A stretch of DNA of 64,000 bases from Paraburkholderia edwinii (GCF_019428685.1 NZ_CP080095.1:4030001-4094000); one strand, 5' to 3'; numbered from the stretch's first letter, positions 45,994-55,401 are shown. Numbers and translations are program-made. The notes: generated from the letters alone by a model not told the origin.

Positions 45994-46654
45994 CGCGATC
46001 TACGTTCGCGGCGACCGCCGGGCGCAGCAGCTGAAACATTTCACCGATCTGCGCGTAGTCGGCGACGTAACCGGCGCGCAATATCGGCTGCGCGGCATGC
46101 GTGTCGAACAGGCCATCCTTCAGATACGCCTTCTGAATGTGCACGCCCACCACCTGCCCTAGTGCAAGCCAGTTCTCCGTCAGTTCGCCGCCGAGGTCAC
46201 GCAACTGAATGATTTGCAGCAACCTGCATTCGAGCGCCGCCGGCGATTCGCCAACGCGCGGTACCGACACGTTGCGCCCTTCAACTGGTGTAAGGCCGGC
46301 CAGCTTGAACTCATCGACATCAGGCGGGACGGACGCCGCCGTCAGGTTCATCTGCTCCGCAAGCGGGCGCGTGGCAAGGTTCCAGACAAACTCGCGTGTT
46401 TGCTCGACATTGCGGATGCTGTCTTTGAAGCCTTCACTGCTAAAGCCGATGATTGACGGATAGGTCGCGAATGCGCCGCAGAAGCTATAGGGCGCGAGAT
46501 TTGGCTGCCCCGCCGGCGAACGCGTCGATATCCACCCGATGAGGCGCGGCGCGACGATCGCCTTGAATGGGTTGTAGGGCAGGCCGCAGCCTGCGGCCGG
46601 GTCGTAGAAGATCGCGCCCGAGCCGAAGGCTTCGTCTGCCGGACTACTTGTCAT
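45983..46654 (-). CDS. flavin reductase-like protein (FMN-binding split barrel)
   Basis: 223 aa from the ATG at 46654 (GGAG six bases upstream); an ATG six bases earlier is also possible. Motifs: PRLIGWISTRSPAGQPNLAPYSFCGAF (FMN-binding start of the flavin reductase family), PSIIGFSSEGFKDSIRNV, WNLATRPLAEQMNLTAA. It reduces FMN/FAD with NAD(P)H, usually to supply a partner monooxygenase, none of which is in the window. First in an operon with the ligase-like gene. Its promoter carries a perfect LacI-type operator. Confidence 0.9.
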   Translation of the reverse strand: MTSSPADEAFGSGAIFYDPAAGCGLPYNPFKAIVAPRLIGWISTRSPAGQPNLAPYSFCGAFATYPSIIGFSSEGFKDSIRNVEQTREFVWNLATRPLAEQMNLTAASVPPDVDEFKLAGLTPVEGRNVSVPRVGESPAALECRLLQIIQLRDLGGELTENWLALGQVVGVHIQKAYLKDGLFDTHAAQPILRAGYVADYAQIGEMFQLLRPAVAANVDRDGF

Positions 46655-46686
46655 ACTCATCTCCGGGAGATCACTGAATCGCTATC

Positions 46687-46733
46687 CGAAATCGATTTCG
46701 ACAAAAGATAACAGCGATTCCAACAAAATTCAA
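46687..46733 (-). promoter_or_regulatory. promoter and perfect LacI-type operator of the flavin reductase operon
   Basis: TTGAAT (-35, 46733-46728), 17 bases, TATCTT (-10, 46710-46705), 4 bases, then CGAAATCGATTTCG (46700-46687), a perfect 14-bp palindrome. The architecture is the same as at the dehydrogenase gene, including the 4-base gap. Confidence 0.75.
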
Positions 46734-46829
46734 GGCGACACCTTTCGGAATACGACTTGATCATCGAAGTAAAGCGAAATCGCCGCGCATAATTGCACGG
46801 CTCGCCGCTTTTTTACCGGCACGACGGCG

Positions 46830-46855
46830 TAGAATTCACGGAAAAATCGTTTTCG
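46830..46855 (+). promoter_or_regulatory. promoter and LacI-type operator of the regulator gene
   Basis: TAGAAT (-10, 46830-46835) with a weak -35, then AAAAATCGTTTTCG (46842-46855), 11 of 14 matches to the operator consensus, starting six bases after the -10. This suggests autoregulation. Confidence 0.55.
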
Positions 46856-46893
46856 AAAAAAATGTCCGATGGGGGCCCCGGAGAAGACACCGC

Positions 46894-47958
46894 ATGAACA
46901 TCCACGAATTCGCGACAAAGCTAAAGCTTTCCGTCAGCACCGTCTCCAAGGCCTTGAACAATCGGGAAGATGTGAGTTCCGCGACGCGTCAACGTGTACT
47001 CGACGCGGCCGACCGGTTTGGCTTCTGCCCGGACCCGGCTGCGCGCCGCTTGCGCCGGCAGGCATCGGATACGATCGGGTTCGTCGTGTCGGCGCCGCAG
47101 ACATCGTTCGCGCATCCGTTCTTTCTGGACATGCTGATTGGTGTAAATGACGCCCTCGACGAAAGCGGCTATCAGGTGATCGTCGCATCGGCGCGAAGCG
47201 TCGAAGCCGAAATCGATCTGTTCAAACGCCTTGCCGAGCGCCAGCGCGTCGATGGACTACTCTTCGGTCGCACACGCCGGCACGACGAACGCATCGCCTA
47301 TCTGCTCGAACGCGATATCCCCTTCGTCGCTTTCGGCAGAAGCGAGACTTCGAACGACTACCCTTACGTCGATATCGATCATCGCGTGCTGGGGCGCACC
47401 GGCTGCGGGCGGCTTATTTCGCTGGGGCATCGTCGGATCGCGCTGCTCCATGCGCCCGACTATCTGATGTTCAGCCACTTCGAGCGCCTCGGGTATCGCG
47501 AAGCATTGCGCGCCGCGGGCATTCGCTTCGACAGCAGTCTTTGTGTCGAAACGACAATATCGGAGGATAGCGGCGCACAGGCCGCTCATCGGCTGCTTGA
47601 GCTCGCGGATCCGCCCACGGCTATCCTCTGCGGTCACGACCTGATCGCGATGGGCGTCATGCGCGGCATCGCGGAAACAGGCAAAGCGCCAGGCCGCGAT
47701 GTCGCCGTGATTGGCGGCGACAATCATCCGTTCAGTCGCTACGTCCAGCCTGCTCTCACCACCTTTTCCGCTGACACGCATCGCGCGGGCAAGCGCATGG
47801 CCCAAATGCTGCTTGATCGTTTAGCGGGCAAACCCGCCAGGGAGCTCCAGGAAATCTGGGCGCCCGAGCTGATTTCCCGCGCCTCGGATGGTGCCCGGCG
47901 CGACGAGCTAGCCGCTCATCGCACGCCTCTTTCCACCCGTCATCTGGCCGCGTTCTGA
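46894..47958 (+). CDS. LacI-family transcriptional regulator
   Basis: 354 aa. The N-terminal HTH is NIHEFATKLKLSVSTVSKALNN (recognition helix VSTVSKAL), followed by the hinge AARRLRRQASDTIGFVV and a periplasmic-binding-protein-like effector domain (HPFFLDMLIGVNDALDESGYQVIV, then HDLIAMGVMRGIAETGKAPGRDVAVIGGDN). Its effector is not known. Operators with central CG and A-T-rich arms fit the LacI type. It lies in the middle of its presumed targets, and its stop overlaps the end of the convergent outer-membrane channel gene by 19 bases. Confidence 0.93.
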   Translation: MNIHEFATKLKLSVSTVSKALNNREDVSSATRQRVLDAADRFGFCPDPAARRLRRQASDTIGFVVSAPQTSFAHPFFLDMLIGVNDALDESGYQVIVASARSVEAEIDLFKRLAERQRVDGLLFGRTRRHDERIAYLLERDIPFVAFGRSETSNDYPYVDIDHRVLGRTGCGRLISLGHRRIALLHAPDYLMFSHFERLGYREALRAAGIRFDSSLCVETTISEDSGAQAAHRLLELADPPTAILCGHDLIAMGVMRGIAETGKAPGRDVAVIGGDNHPFSRYVQPALTTFSADTHRAGKRMAQMLLDRLAGKPARELQEIWAPELISRASDGARRDELAAHRTPLSTRHLAAF

Positions 47959-49394
47959 ACTGCCGCATCCGATGCCGGCCGTTGCGGCCAGCCGCCCGCG
48001 AGTGCCCGGTACAGCGAAACCGCGGCATTGGCGCTACGCGTACGGCCATCGGCGAAAGCGTCTTGCGCCTGCAACATCTGCCGTTCGGCATCGAGTACTT
48101 CGAACAGGTCGATAAGGCCTTCCTGATAGCGAATGCGCGCGAGACGCGCGGCCTCCTCACCATCGTTTGCGGCGCGCTCGAGCTGTTTGTCTTCTGCCTG
48201 GGCGCGCGCATAGATAATCAGCGCATTCTCCGTATCTTCGAGCGCGAGCAACACGGTCTGCTGATATTGCGCGAGCGAACCCGCAGCATCGGAGCGCGCG
48301 GCGACGATGCGCGCGCGCACACGCCCCACGTCGAGAAACGACCAGTCGACGCCGAACGCGATCAGGCTCGCCTGGCTGTCCGCAGTAAATAGCGAGCTTG
48401 CGGCAAAGGCCTGTGTGCCGATCAACCCCACGATGCTCAGGCGCGGAAACAGATCGGCGGTTGCGACGCCGACACGCGCCGTCGCGGCGTGAAGACGGTA
48501 TTCCGCTGCGGCGACATCAGGACGTCTACGCAACAGGTTAGCGGGCGTGCCTGGGTCGATCGATGCCGGCAACGCGGGCAATGGTTTAGGCGCATCGAGT
48601 CCGGGCAGCGTGCCCGGCTGATTGCCGGTTAGCACCGCAAGGCGATGTTCGTCGACGGCAATTCGGGCCTCGAGCGCCGGAACGCGCGCTAACGTCGATT
48701 CGTATTGCTCGCGCGCGCGGGCAATATCGAAGTCGGAGCCCCTGCCGGCATCAAAGCGCTTTTGCACGATCTGCAGGGTCTGCATCTGGTTGTCCGCGTT
48801 TTCACGCGCAACGCGCAAACGCTCCTGCGTGCCTCGAAGATCGACATACGTGCTTGCGACCTGCCCGACAATCGCTACTTGTAGCGCGCTAAAGTCTGCA
48901 GCGCTTGCGCCAGTTTGCGCACGCGCCGCTTCCACGCCGCGCTGTACGCGCCCGAACAGATCGAGCTCCCATGTTGCATTGGACTGGAGGCTAAACGTAT
49001 AGGTATTGCGCTCGTCGAGCGGTGCGCCAAACGCCTGATCCTTGCTCAAGCGTTGGTGCCCGGCCTGACCGCTTGCCGTGACGATCGGATACTGCTCAAG
49101 CTTTGCCTCACGCAGCAGCGCATTCGACGCATCGTAGTTCGCGAGCGCGGTTCGCAAATCGTTGTTTGCGCCGAGCGCGCGCTCCACGAGTTCCGTCAGC
49201 TGCGGATCGTTAAAGCTTTGCCAGAATGCCTGATCCGAAGCAGGTTCGGCAGTCGCGGCACGATTCGCTTCGCCATGTGCCTCGTCACGCGCAAAATGCG
49301 ACGAGGTTTGCGTCACCGGCGCCTCGAAGTCCGGCCCAACCGCGCAGCCGGTAAGCACGCCTGTCACCACGAGCGACGTAATCAGCTTATTCAT
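47940..49394 (-). CDS. outer-membrane channel lipoprotein of an RND efflux system (OprM/NodT type)
   Basis: 484 aa; the ATG at 49394 overlaps the pump stop (ATGAATAA), translational coupling. A signal peptide with lipobox LVVTGVLTGC gives Cys as the lipid anchor. Two TolC-like repeats follow: FWQSFNDPQLTELVERALGANNDLRTA and LLRRRPDVAAAEYRLHAATARVGVATADLFPRLSI. It forms the trimeric outer-membrane duct. Last gene of the three-gene efflux operon. Confidence 0.93.
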   Translation of the reverse strand: MNKLITSLVVTGVLTGCAVGPDFEAPVTQTSSHFARDEAHGEANRAATAEPASDQAFWQSFNDPQLTELVERALGANNDLRTALANYDASNALLREAKLEQYPIVTASGQAGHQRLSKDQAFGAPLDERNTYTFSLQSNATWELDLFGRVQRGVEAARAQTGASAADFSALQVAIVGQVASTYVDLRGTQERLRVARENADNQMQTLQIVQKRFDAGRGSDFDIARAREQYESTLARVPALEARIAVDEHRLAVLTGNQPGTLPGLDAPKPLPALPASIDPGTPANLLRRRPDVAAAEYRLHAATARVGVATADLFPRLSIVGLIGTQAFAASSLFTADSQASLIAFGVDWSFLDVGRVRARIVAARSDAAGSLAQYQQTVLLALEDTENALIIYARAQAEDKQLERAANDGEEAARLARIRYQEGLIDLFEVLDAERQMLQAQDAFADGRTRSANAAVSLYRALAGGWPQRPASDAAVQNAAR

Positions 49395-52300
49395 GGTGCA
49401 CCTCTGCCGCGACCTCGCTACCCTCCTGCGTGACCTTGTTGCCTCCAAATCCCTGCGACAGCTTGCGGATCACGACATAGAACACGGGCGTCAAAAACAG
49501 TCCGAATAACGTCACGCCTAACATTCCCGAGAAAACCGTTACACCCGTGGCTTTACGCACTTCGCTGCCGGCTCCATGACCGAGGAGAAGCGGCACCGAC
49601 CCGGCGATAAACGCCACCGATGTCATCACAATAGGACGCAAGCGAAGGCGACATGCTTCAAGCGCCGCCGCAACCGCCGTTTTGCCCTGCATTTCAAGCT
49701 CGCGCGCGAATTCGACAATCAGAATCGCGTTCTTGCATGCAAGCCCCATCAGCACGACAAGCCCCACCTGAACGAACACGTTGTTGTCTCCGTCCGTGAG
49801 CCACACCCCTGAAAGCGCCGCGCACATGCACACGGGCACGATCAGGATGACCGCTAGCGGTAACGACCAGCTCTCATAGAGCGCCGCGAGCACCAGATAG
49901 ACGAGCATCACCGCCAGCGGAAAAACGATCATCGCTGCATTGCTTTGCTTCACCTGCTGATAGCTAAGATCCGTGTACTCGAGCTTGATGCCGCGCGGCA
50001 AGACTTCCCTGGCGATCTCGTTCAGCTTGTCGATGACTTCGGCCGAGGACAGCACGCGGGGGTCCGCGTCGCCGATGAGGTCCGCGGCCGGATAGCCGTT
50101 GTAGCGCATGACCGGATCGGGACCGTAAGTCGGAACGATCGTCACCATCGACCCGATCGGCACCATTTCGCCTCGCGAATTACGCGTGCGCAAGTTCGCG
50201 ATATCGGCCGCATGCTGGCGGTAGCCGGTATCGGCCTGTGCCATGACACGATAGACGCGTCCGAATTTGTTGAAGTCGTTCACGTACATCGAGCCGAGAT
50301 ACGTCTGCAACGTATCGAACAGATCGGATAGCGCCACGCCTTGCGCCTTGGCTTTGACGCGATCGACCTTCACCTCCAGCTGCGGGATATTGGCCTGATA
50401 GGAACTGACGGGATACGTCATGCCCGGCGTCTTAGCGACAGCCGCGCGGAACGTATCGAGCGCGTTTTGCAAGGCACCGTAGCCTAGACCGGCGCGATCC
50501 TCGAGGTACAGCGAATAGCCGGAGCCATTGCCGAGCCCTTGAATAGGCGGCGGCATCAACGCGTAAGCAAAGCCGTCCTGAATCTGCGCGAACTTCTGGT
50601 TCAGCTCCGCATTAATTTGCTGCGCGCTTCGTTTGCGTTGATCGAACGGCTTGAGGATGACGTAAGACGCCGAGAGATTGGGCGTATTGACCGTCTGCAA
50701 AGCGTTAAAGCCAACGTAGCCGGGCACGAGTTCGACGCCGTCGACGCTATGCGCGATATCGGACATCTTGCGCGCCACGGCAACGGTGCGCTGAAGCGAT
50801 GCACCTTCCGGCAGTTTTGCGCCGGAGAACAGATACAGCTTGTCCTGTGTCGGTATGAAGCCGCCTGGCACGTTGTGAAACAGCAGCGCCGTCATTCCGA
50901 GTAATGCGGCATAAACGACAAAAACCGCACCGCGACGTTTGAACGTCTTTTCCACCGCATGCTGGTAACGCTCGGACGATCGGTTGAAAAAGCGGTTGAA
51001 TGGGTGGAACAGCCAACCGAGTGCTTTGTCGAGCGCAAGTGTAAGCACGTCGCCACGGCTTTGATGGCTTCTGAGCAGCTTCGCCGCCAGCGCGGGAGAC
51101 AACGTCAGCGAATTGATCGCCGAGATGACGGTGGATATGGCGATCGTCACCGCGAACTGCTTGTAAAACTGGCCAGTAACACCCGTCAGAAACGTCATCG
51201 GCACGAACACCGAGCACAGCACGAGCGCAATCGCGATGATCGGGCCCGAGACTTCGCGCATCGCCTTATGCGCGGCCTCACGCGGTTCGAACCCCTGAGC
51301 GATGTACCGTTCGACGTTTTCGACCACCACGATCGCATCGTCGACGACGATACCGATAGCGAGCACCAGGCCGAACAGCGTCAGCGTATTGATCGAGAAG
51401 CCGAGAATGTAGAGCCACGCAAACGTGCCCACCACCGAGACCGGCACGGCCACGAGCGGGATGATCGACGCGCGCCACGTTTGCAGAAACAGGATGACGA
51501 CGAGCACCACCAGCACGACTGCTTCGAACAGCGTCTGTTGCACCTCGCGTATCGAATCGCGTACGAATACGGTCGGATCCCAAACGGCCTGATACGTGAT
51601 GCCCGGCGGGAAACTCTCCGACAGCTCCTTAAGCTTCGCGTAGACGGCGTCCGCGACAGCCAGCGAGTTGGCTCCCGGCGAAAGAAAAATCCCGACGGCC
51701 GCTGAGTTCTGCTGGTCCTTCAACGTCAGCATCGTGTAGTCGCCGGCGGCCAGCTCGATGCGCGCGACATCGGACAGATGCACAACCTGGCCCTGTTCGC
51801 CATCCTTGACAACGATGTTGCCGAATTCCTGTTCGGATTCAAGCCGCCCGTGCACGTTGATCGAGACGAGCAGATCGGTACCTGCCGGCGACGGTTCCGC
51901 GCCGAGCTGACCGGCGGACACCTGCACGTTCTGCTCGCGAATCGCGTTGACGGCATCGCTTGCGGTTAGCCCGCGCGAATTGAGCTTGTTCGGATCGAGC
52001 CAGACGCGCATCGCGTACTCGCCCGAACCATACACACCGACGTCGCCGATCCCCTGGATACGCGACAACTCATCCTTGACATGCAAGATCAGATAGTTAC
52101 GCATGTAAAGCGAGTCGTAGCGGCCGTCGGGCGAAGCGAGATTCACGTACATCAGCGGCGTCGGCGACTGCTTTTGCGTCGTGACGCCGTACTGGCGCAC
52201 CTGATCCGGCAGGCGGCTCAACGCCTGGCTCACGCGGTTCTGCACGCGCACGGCGGCGGTATCGGGATCGACGCCGGGCAGGAACGTCACGACCACCTGC

Positions 52301-52569
52301 AGGCTGCCGTCGGAACCCGACACCGACTTCATGTACATGATGCCCTCGACGCCGTTGATCGCTTCTTCAAGCGGTGTCGCAACGGACTCTGCCGTCTCTT
52401 TAGGGTTAGCGCCCGGATAGGTTGCATGCACAACCACCGTCGGCGGAATGACTTCCGGGTACTCGCCGGACGGCAAAAGCGGAATCGCAATCAGCCCGAC
52501 CGCAAAGATGATGATCGACAGCACCACGGCGAAGATTGGCCGGTCGATAAAGAACTTCGAGAAATCCAT
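49387..52569 (-). CDS. RND (HAE1) efflux pump inner-membrane protein
   Basis: 1060 aa, 12 TM with two large periplasmic loops. The ATG at 52569 follows AGAGGCTCCCAG. Start MDFSKFFIDRPIFAVVLSII is diagnostic. The TM4 proton-relay Asp pair is in VVDDAIVVVENVERYI, and TM10 Lys is in GLACKNAILIVEFARELEMQGK. The pattern is nearest to MexF/OqxB-type pumps (YESWSLPLAVILIVPVCMCAALS...). Substrates are probably small hydrophobic or aromatic compounds and drugs. It is 13 bases after the adaptor gene. Confidence 0.95.
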   Translation of the reverse strand: MDFSKFFIDRPIFAVVLSIIIFAVGLIAIPLLPSGEYPEVIPPTVVVHATYPGANPKETAESVATPLEEAINGVEGIMYMKSVSGSDGSLQVVVTFLPGVDPDTAAVRVQNRVSQALSRLPDQVRQYGVTTQKQSPTPLMYVNLASPDGRYDSLYMRNYLILHVKDELSRIQGIGDVGVYGSGEYAMRVWLDPNKLNSRGLTASDAVNAIREQNVQVSAGQLGAEPSPAGTDLLVSINVHGRLESEQEFGNIVVKDGEQGQVVHLSDVARIELAAGDYTMLTLKDQQNSAAVGIFLSPGANSLAVADAVYAKLKELSESFPPGITYQAVWDPTVFVRDSIREVQQTLFEAVVLVVLVVILFLQTWRASIIPLVAVPVSVVGTFAWLYILGFSINTLTLFGLVLAIGIVVDDAIVVVENVERYIAQGFEPREAAHKAMREVSGPIIAIALVLCSVFVPMTFLTGVTGQFYKQFAVTIAISTVISAINSLTLSPALAAKLLRSHQSRGDVLTLALDKALGWLFHPFNRFFNRSSERYQHAVEKTFKRRGAVFVVYAALLGMTALLFHNVPGGFIPTQDKLYLFSGAKLPEGASLQRTVAVARKMSDIAHSVDGVELVPGYVGFNALQTVNTPNLSASYVILKPFDQRKRSAQQINAELNQKFAQIQDGFAYALMPPPIQGLGNGSGYSLYLEDRAGLGYGALQNALDTFRAAVAKTPGMTYPVSSYQANIPQLEVKVDRVKAKAQGVALSDLFDTLQTYLGSMYVNDFNKFGRVYRVMAQADTGYRQHAADIANLRTRNSRGEMVPIGSMVTIVPTYGPDPVMRYNGYPAADLIGDADPRVLSSAEVIDKLNEIAREVLPRGIKLEYTDLSYQQVKQSNAAMIVFPLAVMLVYLVLAALYESWSLPLAVILIVPVCMCAALSGVWLTDGDNNVFVQVGLVVLMGLACKNAILIVEFARELEMQGKTAVAAALEACRLRLRPIVMTSVAFIAGSVPLLLGHGAGSEVRKATGVTVFSGMLGVTLFGLFLTPVFYVVIRKLSQGFGGNKVTQEGSEVAAEVHHE

Positions 52570-52582
52570 CTGGGAGCCTCTA

Positions 52583-53854
52583 TCAGTCGACCGTCGTTTC
52601 GCGCGTAGGTGCAGCATTCACGCTTGCGTGCGTTGCATCGGCGGTAGCCGCGGGCTTGCCCATCGATGCGGGTGTGGGCTTGACCGGCGCGCCGGGGAAA
52701 TAGACCCTTTGCAGGCCCGTCACGATGACCTTGTCGCCGGCGCTGAGACCCGACTCGACCACGCGAAGGCCATCAATCGTCCGGCCGAGCGTCACGTCCT
52801 TGCGTAACGCTTTATCGCCGGGCCCCAACACGTAGACGTACTGGCGGTTCTGGTCGGTGAGCACGGCCTTTTCGTCGATCAATAGCGCACTGTACTGATC
52901 GCTTCCCGGGAATTGCACATGCGCATAGAGGCCCGGCGTCAGAATGCGATCCGGATTCGGAACTACTGCTCGCGCGCGTATCGTGCCCGTCGCCGCATCG
53001 ACCTGGTTGTCGAGAAAGTTGACGGTGCCGGCGTGCGGGAAGCCGTCCTCGTTGGCAAGGCCGACTTGCACCTTTTGAGCGGCGCCGTGCCGGCTGCCGC
53101 CACCTGCTTTCTTCGCACGCTCGAGATAACGCAGATAACTGTGCTCATCGGCGTCGAAGTAGACGTACATCGGGTTTTGCGACACGACGGTGGTCAGTAG
53201 CGACTGGTCGGCCTGCGCGAGATTGCCGATGGTGAGCATCGCCCTGCCCGCGCGGCCATCGATGGGCGAACGCACTTCGGTAAAGCCGAGATTCAGACGG
53301 GCTGTCGCAACGGCAGCTTCAGCAGCTTGCACGTCCGCGTTCGATTGTTCGAATGTCGCGTGGCGCGTTTCGACTTCTTCGACAGAAATGGCCTTGCTTT
53401 GAATCAGCGTTTGCGCACGACGGTCTTGCGCGAGTGCGAGCGCAGCGGTAGCGCGCGCGTGTGCAAGCTGCGCTTCGGCACTTGCTAGAGCGTCGCGATA
53501 AGGCCGCTGGTCGATGATAAAGAGAACGTCGCCCTTCCTGACATCGTCGCCTTCCTTATAGACGACGCGTTCAACATAGCCGCTGACGCGAGGACGCAGC
53601 TCGACGGTATCGATCGCACTGACGCGGCCGTTGAACTGATCCCATTCCTGCACGGTTTTGGGCATCACGGTCGCGACGCCTACTGTTGGCAGGGGCGGCG
53701 CGGAAGCAGCGGATCCTTCCGGGTTTCGACATGCGCTAAATACGAGAGCGATTGAGCCGATAGCGGCGAAGCGGAGCATTTGTGCCAAAGCGCGCGGCGG
53801 CGTGAGCGTGGGCGCGACAGCAGTAAACGGCGTTTTTTGTTCCATGGTCTTCAT
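52583..53854 (-). CDS. periplasmic adaptor (MFP) of the RND efflux pump
   Basis: About 423 aa; ATGs at 53854 and 53845 are both possible. A hydrophobic leader with lipobox-like ALVFSAC suggests a lipoprotein adaptor. Lipoyl/hairpin segments: RPRVSGYVERVVYKEGDDVRKGDVLFIIDQRPY, a long coiled coil (ALASAEAQLAHARATAAL), then RSPIDGRAGRAMLTIGNLA and RPV-type barrel (RILTPGLYAHVQFPG). It links pump and channel. First gene of the efflux operon, with a LacI-type operator upstream. Confidence 0.94.
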   Translation of the reverse strand: MKTMEQKTPFTAVAPTLTPPRALAQMLRFAAIGSIALVFSACRNPEGSAASAPPLPTVGVATVMPKTVQEWDQFNGRVSAIDTVELRPRVSGYVERVVYKEGDDVRKGDVLFIIDQRPYRDALASAEAQLAHARATAALALAQDRRAQTLIQSKAISVEEVETRHATFEQSNADVQAAEAAVATARLNLGFTEVRSPIDGRAGRAMLTIGNLAQADQSLLTTVVSQNPMYVYFDADEHSYLRYLERAKKAGGGSRHGAAQKVQVGLANEDGFPHAGTVNFLDNQVDAATGTIRARAVVPNPDRILTPGLYAHVQFPGSDQYSALLIDEKAVLTDQNRQYVYVLGPGDKALRKDVTLGRTIDGLRVVESGLSAGDKVIVTGLQRVYFPGAPVKPTPASMGKPAATADATHASVNAAPTRETTVD

Positions 53855-53934
53855 GGTTTCGAGGGCAATACGGGGCCAGGCCGCCGGTTGCCGGCAGCTC
53901 ACGTCGTGGTTTCGGATGTCCTTCAGGACGCTTT

Positions 53935-53994
53935 CGAAATTGATTTCGCAGGCACGATACCATTAGTTATAAATTTATGCTCTAAGGGTGCAAA
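53935..53994 (-). promoter_or_regulatory. promoter and LacI-type operator of the RND efflux operon
   Basis: Operator CGAAATCAATTTCG (53948-53935 on the minus strand) matches 13 of 14 positions. A promoter TTTGCA (53994-53989), 17 bases, TATAAC (53971-53966) lies just upstream; the operator would be about +11 to +24. The site lies 81 bases from the adaptor ATG. Confidence 0.65.
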
Positions 53995-54225
53995 AAGACC
54001 CCGAAAACGTTGCGTGAGAGTTGTTGAGGATTGGAGATGAAATGGGGCGCCGCCGGGCAGAGAAACGCGAGACGGGCTGAAAAATGCCATGAAAGCGTCC
54101 GCACATTGCGTGCGCAACGATCGACGCTATGCTTTCAGGAAGGCTAAGGGAGATAAGTCGGGTGCAAACGCATCCGGAACAGGCACAGGCTTAAGCGGCA
54201 GCATGGGCGCCCTGGGTGGCACCAC
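53995..54225. other. intergenic region, no gene seen
   Basis: 231 bases between the efflux operon promoter and the end of the GGDEF gene. No supported ORF, hairpin or repeat beyond low-level noise. Confidence 0.4.
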
Positions 54226-55401
54226 TCACGCCGCCGACGACCCCGCATCGCTCTGCGCCAGTTCCACGCGATTCCCACCGCGCGCCTTAGCGCTGTACAA
54301 GGCTTCGTCCGCAGCGGACAAAAGATCGGCGAGCGTCGAAGCTTCGCGTCCAGACTGCGCGAGGCCAATACTGACCGTGGCGCGCACGCCCACCCGATTC
54401 GAGCCCTGCGTAATCGTCTCGGCGAAGCGCCTGACCACCGCCTCGCCCACCACTTTCGCATCGCCGCTGTCATGGTCAGGCAGCAGCGCGACGAACTCTT
54501 CGCCGCCGATGCGCGCGACGATCGCGTCGGACCCCACGCCACTGCGTACCACGTCCGCAAATGACCTGAGCACCGCGTCCCCTGTCTCGTGGCCGTATTG
54601 ATCGTTAATTGTCTTGAAGTGGTCGAGGTCGAACGCAAGCAGCGAGACCGGACGCGATGTGCCCGCATCGCGCATCACTCGCGCACCCTCTGCGAAAAAC
54701 CATCTGCGATTGCCGAGCCCGGTCAGATAGTCCGTTTGCGATTCCCGCAGAAGCTGGCCATGCGCTTCCTCACGCACGAGTTTGAGCAAAGTCATCGGGA
54801 GAACGACCGAATACAGCACGCCCTCATACATCGTGACGACGCTCGACGCCATCAGCGCGTCTTTGCCGTATCGGACCCCGAGCCACGGCAAGATAAACGC
54901 CCTGAAGGCATAAAAGACGGCATGGATACCCGACACGATCGCCGCAATGTACTGCGACTGGAGGCGTTTCCGACCGTTGTCGCGCAGCAGTTCAAACGCC
55001 GTGAGGCCCGACACCACCGCAATCGGCAATGCGCTGACGTAGGCCCACATCGTCTCCTGCCAACGCGTGCCGGAGATCGCCCATGCGAGCGCATTGACGG
55101 CAAGCAGGACCATCGAAGCCGCTCCGTATCGCCTGCCGTTTAGCGAGGCGACGCCGTGGAGGATCAGCAGATAGCCGGTAAAAATGACGAGATTGCTAAG
55201 CGCGGAACCGATGACGCCCGGCACGCTGTGACGGTACAGGGCCGCCGCGCAGCCAATGGCTAGCGTCGCGTACGCCGCCGCCAGTATCTTCAGCTCCTTG
55301 CTGCGCGTCGAATGGGCGCGTTGCTCCCACACCGTCATCGCCGAGCTGGCGAGTAGCGTCCCGACCGCAAGAAGGTAGAGAGTGATTAGGTCGACATGCA
55401 T
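54226..55401 (-). CDS. membrane diguanylate cyclase (GGDEF)
   Basis: 391 aa from the ATG at 55401. About six TM helices occupy residues 4-190. The GGDEF domain has RPVSLLAFDLDHFKTINDQYGHETGD and the active loop GGEEF in VARIGGEEFVALLP. The inhibitory I-site (RxxD five residues before) reads VGSD, so product inhibition is probably lost. It makes c-di-GMP at the membrane. No EAL domain. Monocistronic. Confidence 0.94.
   Translation of the reverse strand: MHVDLITLYLLAVGTLLASSAMTVWEQRAHSTRSKELKILAAAYATLAIGCAAALYRHSVPGVIGSALSNLVIFTGYLLILHGVASLNGRRYGAASMVLLAVNALAWAISGTRWQETMWAYVSALPIAVVSGLTAFELLRDNGRKRLQSQYIAAIVSGIHAVFYAFRAFILPWLGVRYGKDALMASSVVTMYEGVLYSVVLPMTLLKLVREEAHGQLLRESQTDYLTGLGNRRWFFAEGARVMRDAGTSRPVSLLAFDLDHFKTINDQYGHETGDAVLRSFADVVRSGVGSDAIVARIGGEEFVALLPDHDSGDAKVVGEAVVRRFAETITQGSNRVGVRATVSIGLAQSGREASTLADLLSAADEALYSAKARGGNRVELAQSDAGSSAA

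Noticed and set aside
46775-46782. CGAAATCG as another LacI-type operator
   Set aside because: Only one half-site is present (followed by CCGCGC), so it is not counted with the four palindromes.
51282-51293. GGTTCGAACCCC as a tRNA T-loop
   Set aside because: It lies inside the RND pump coding sequence, with no acceptor or anticodon stem around it.
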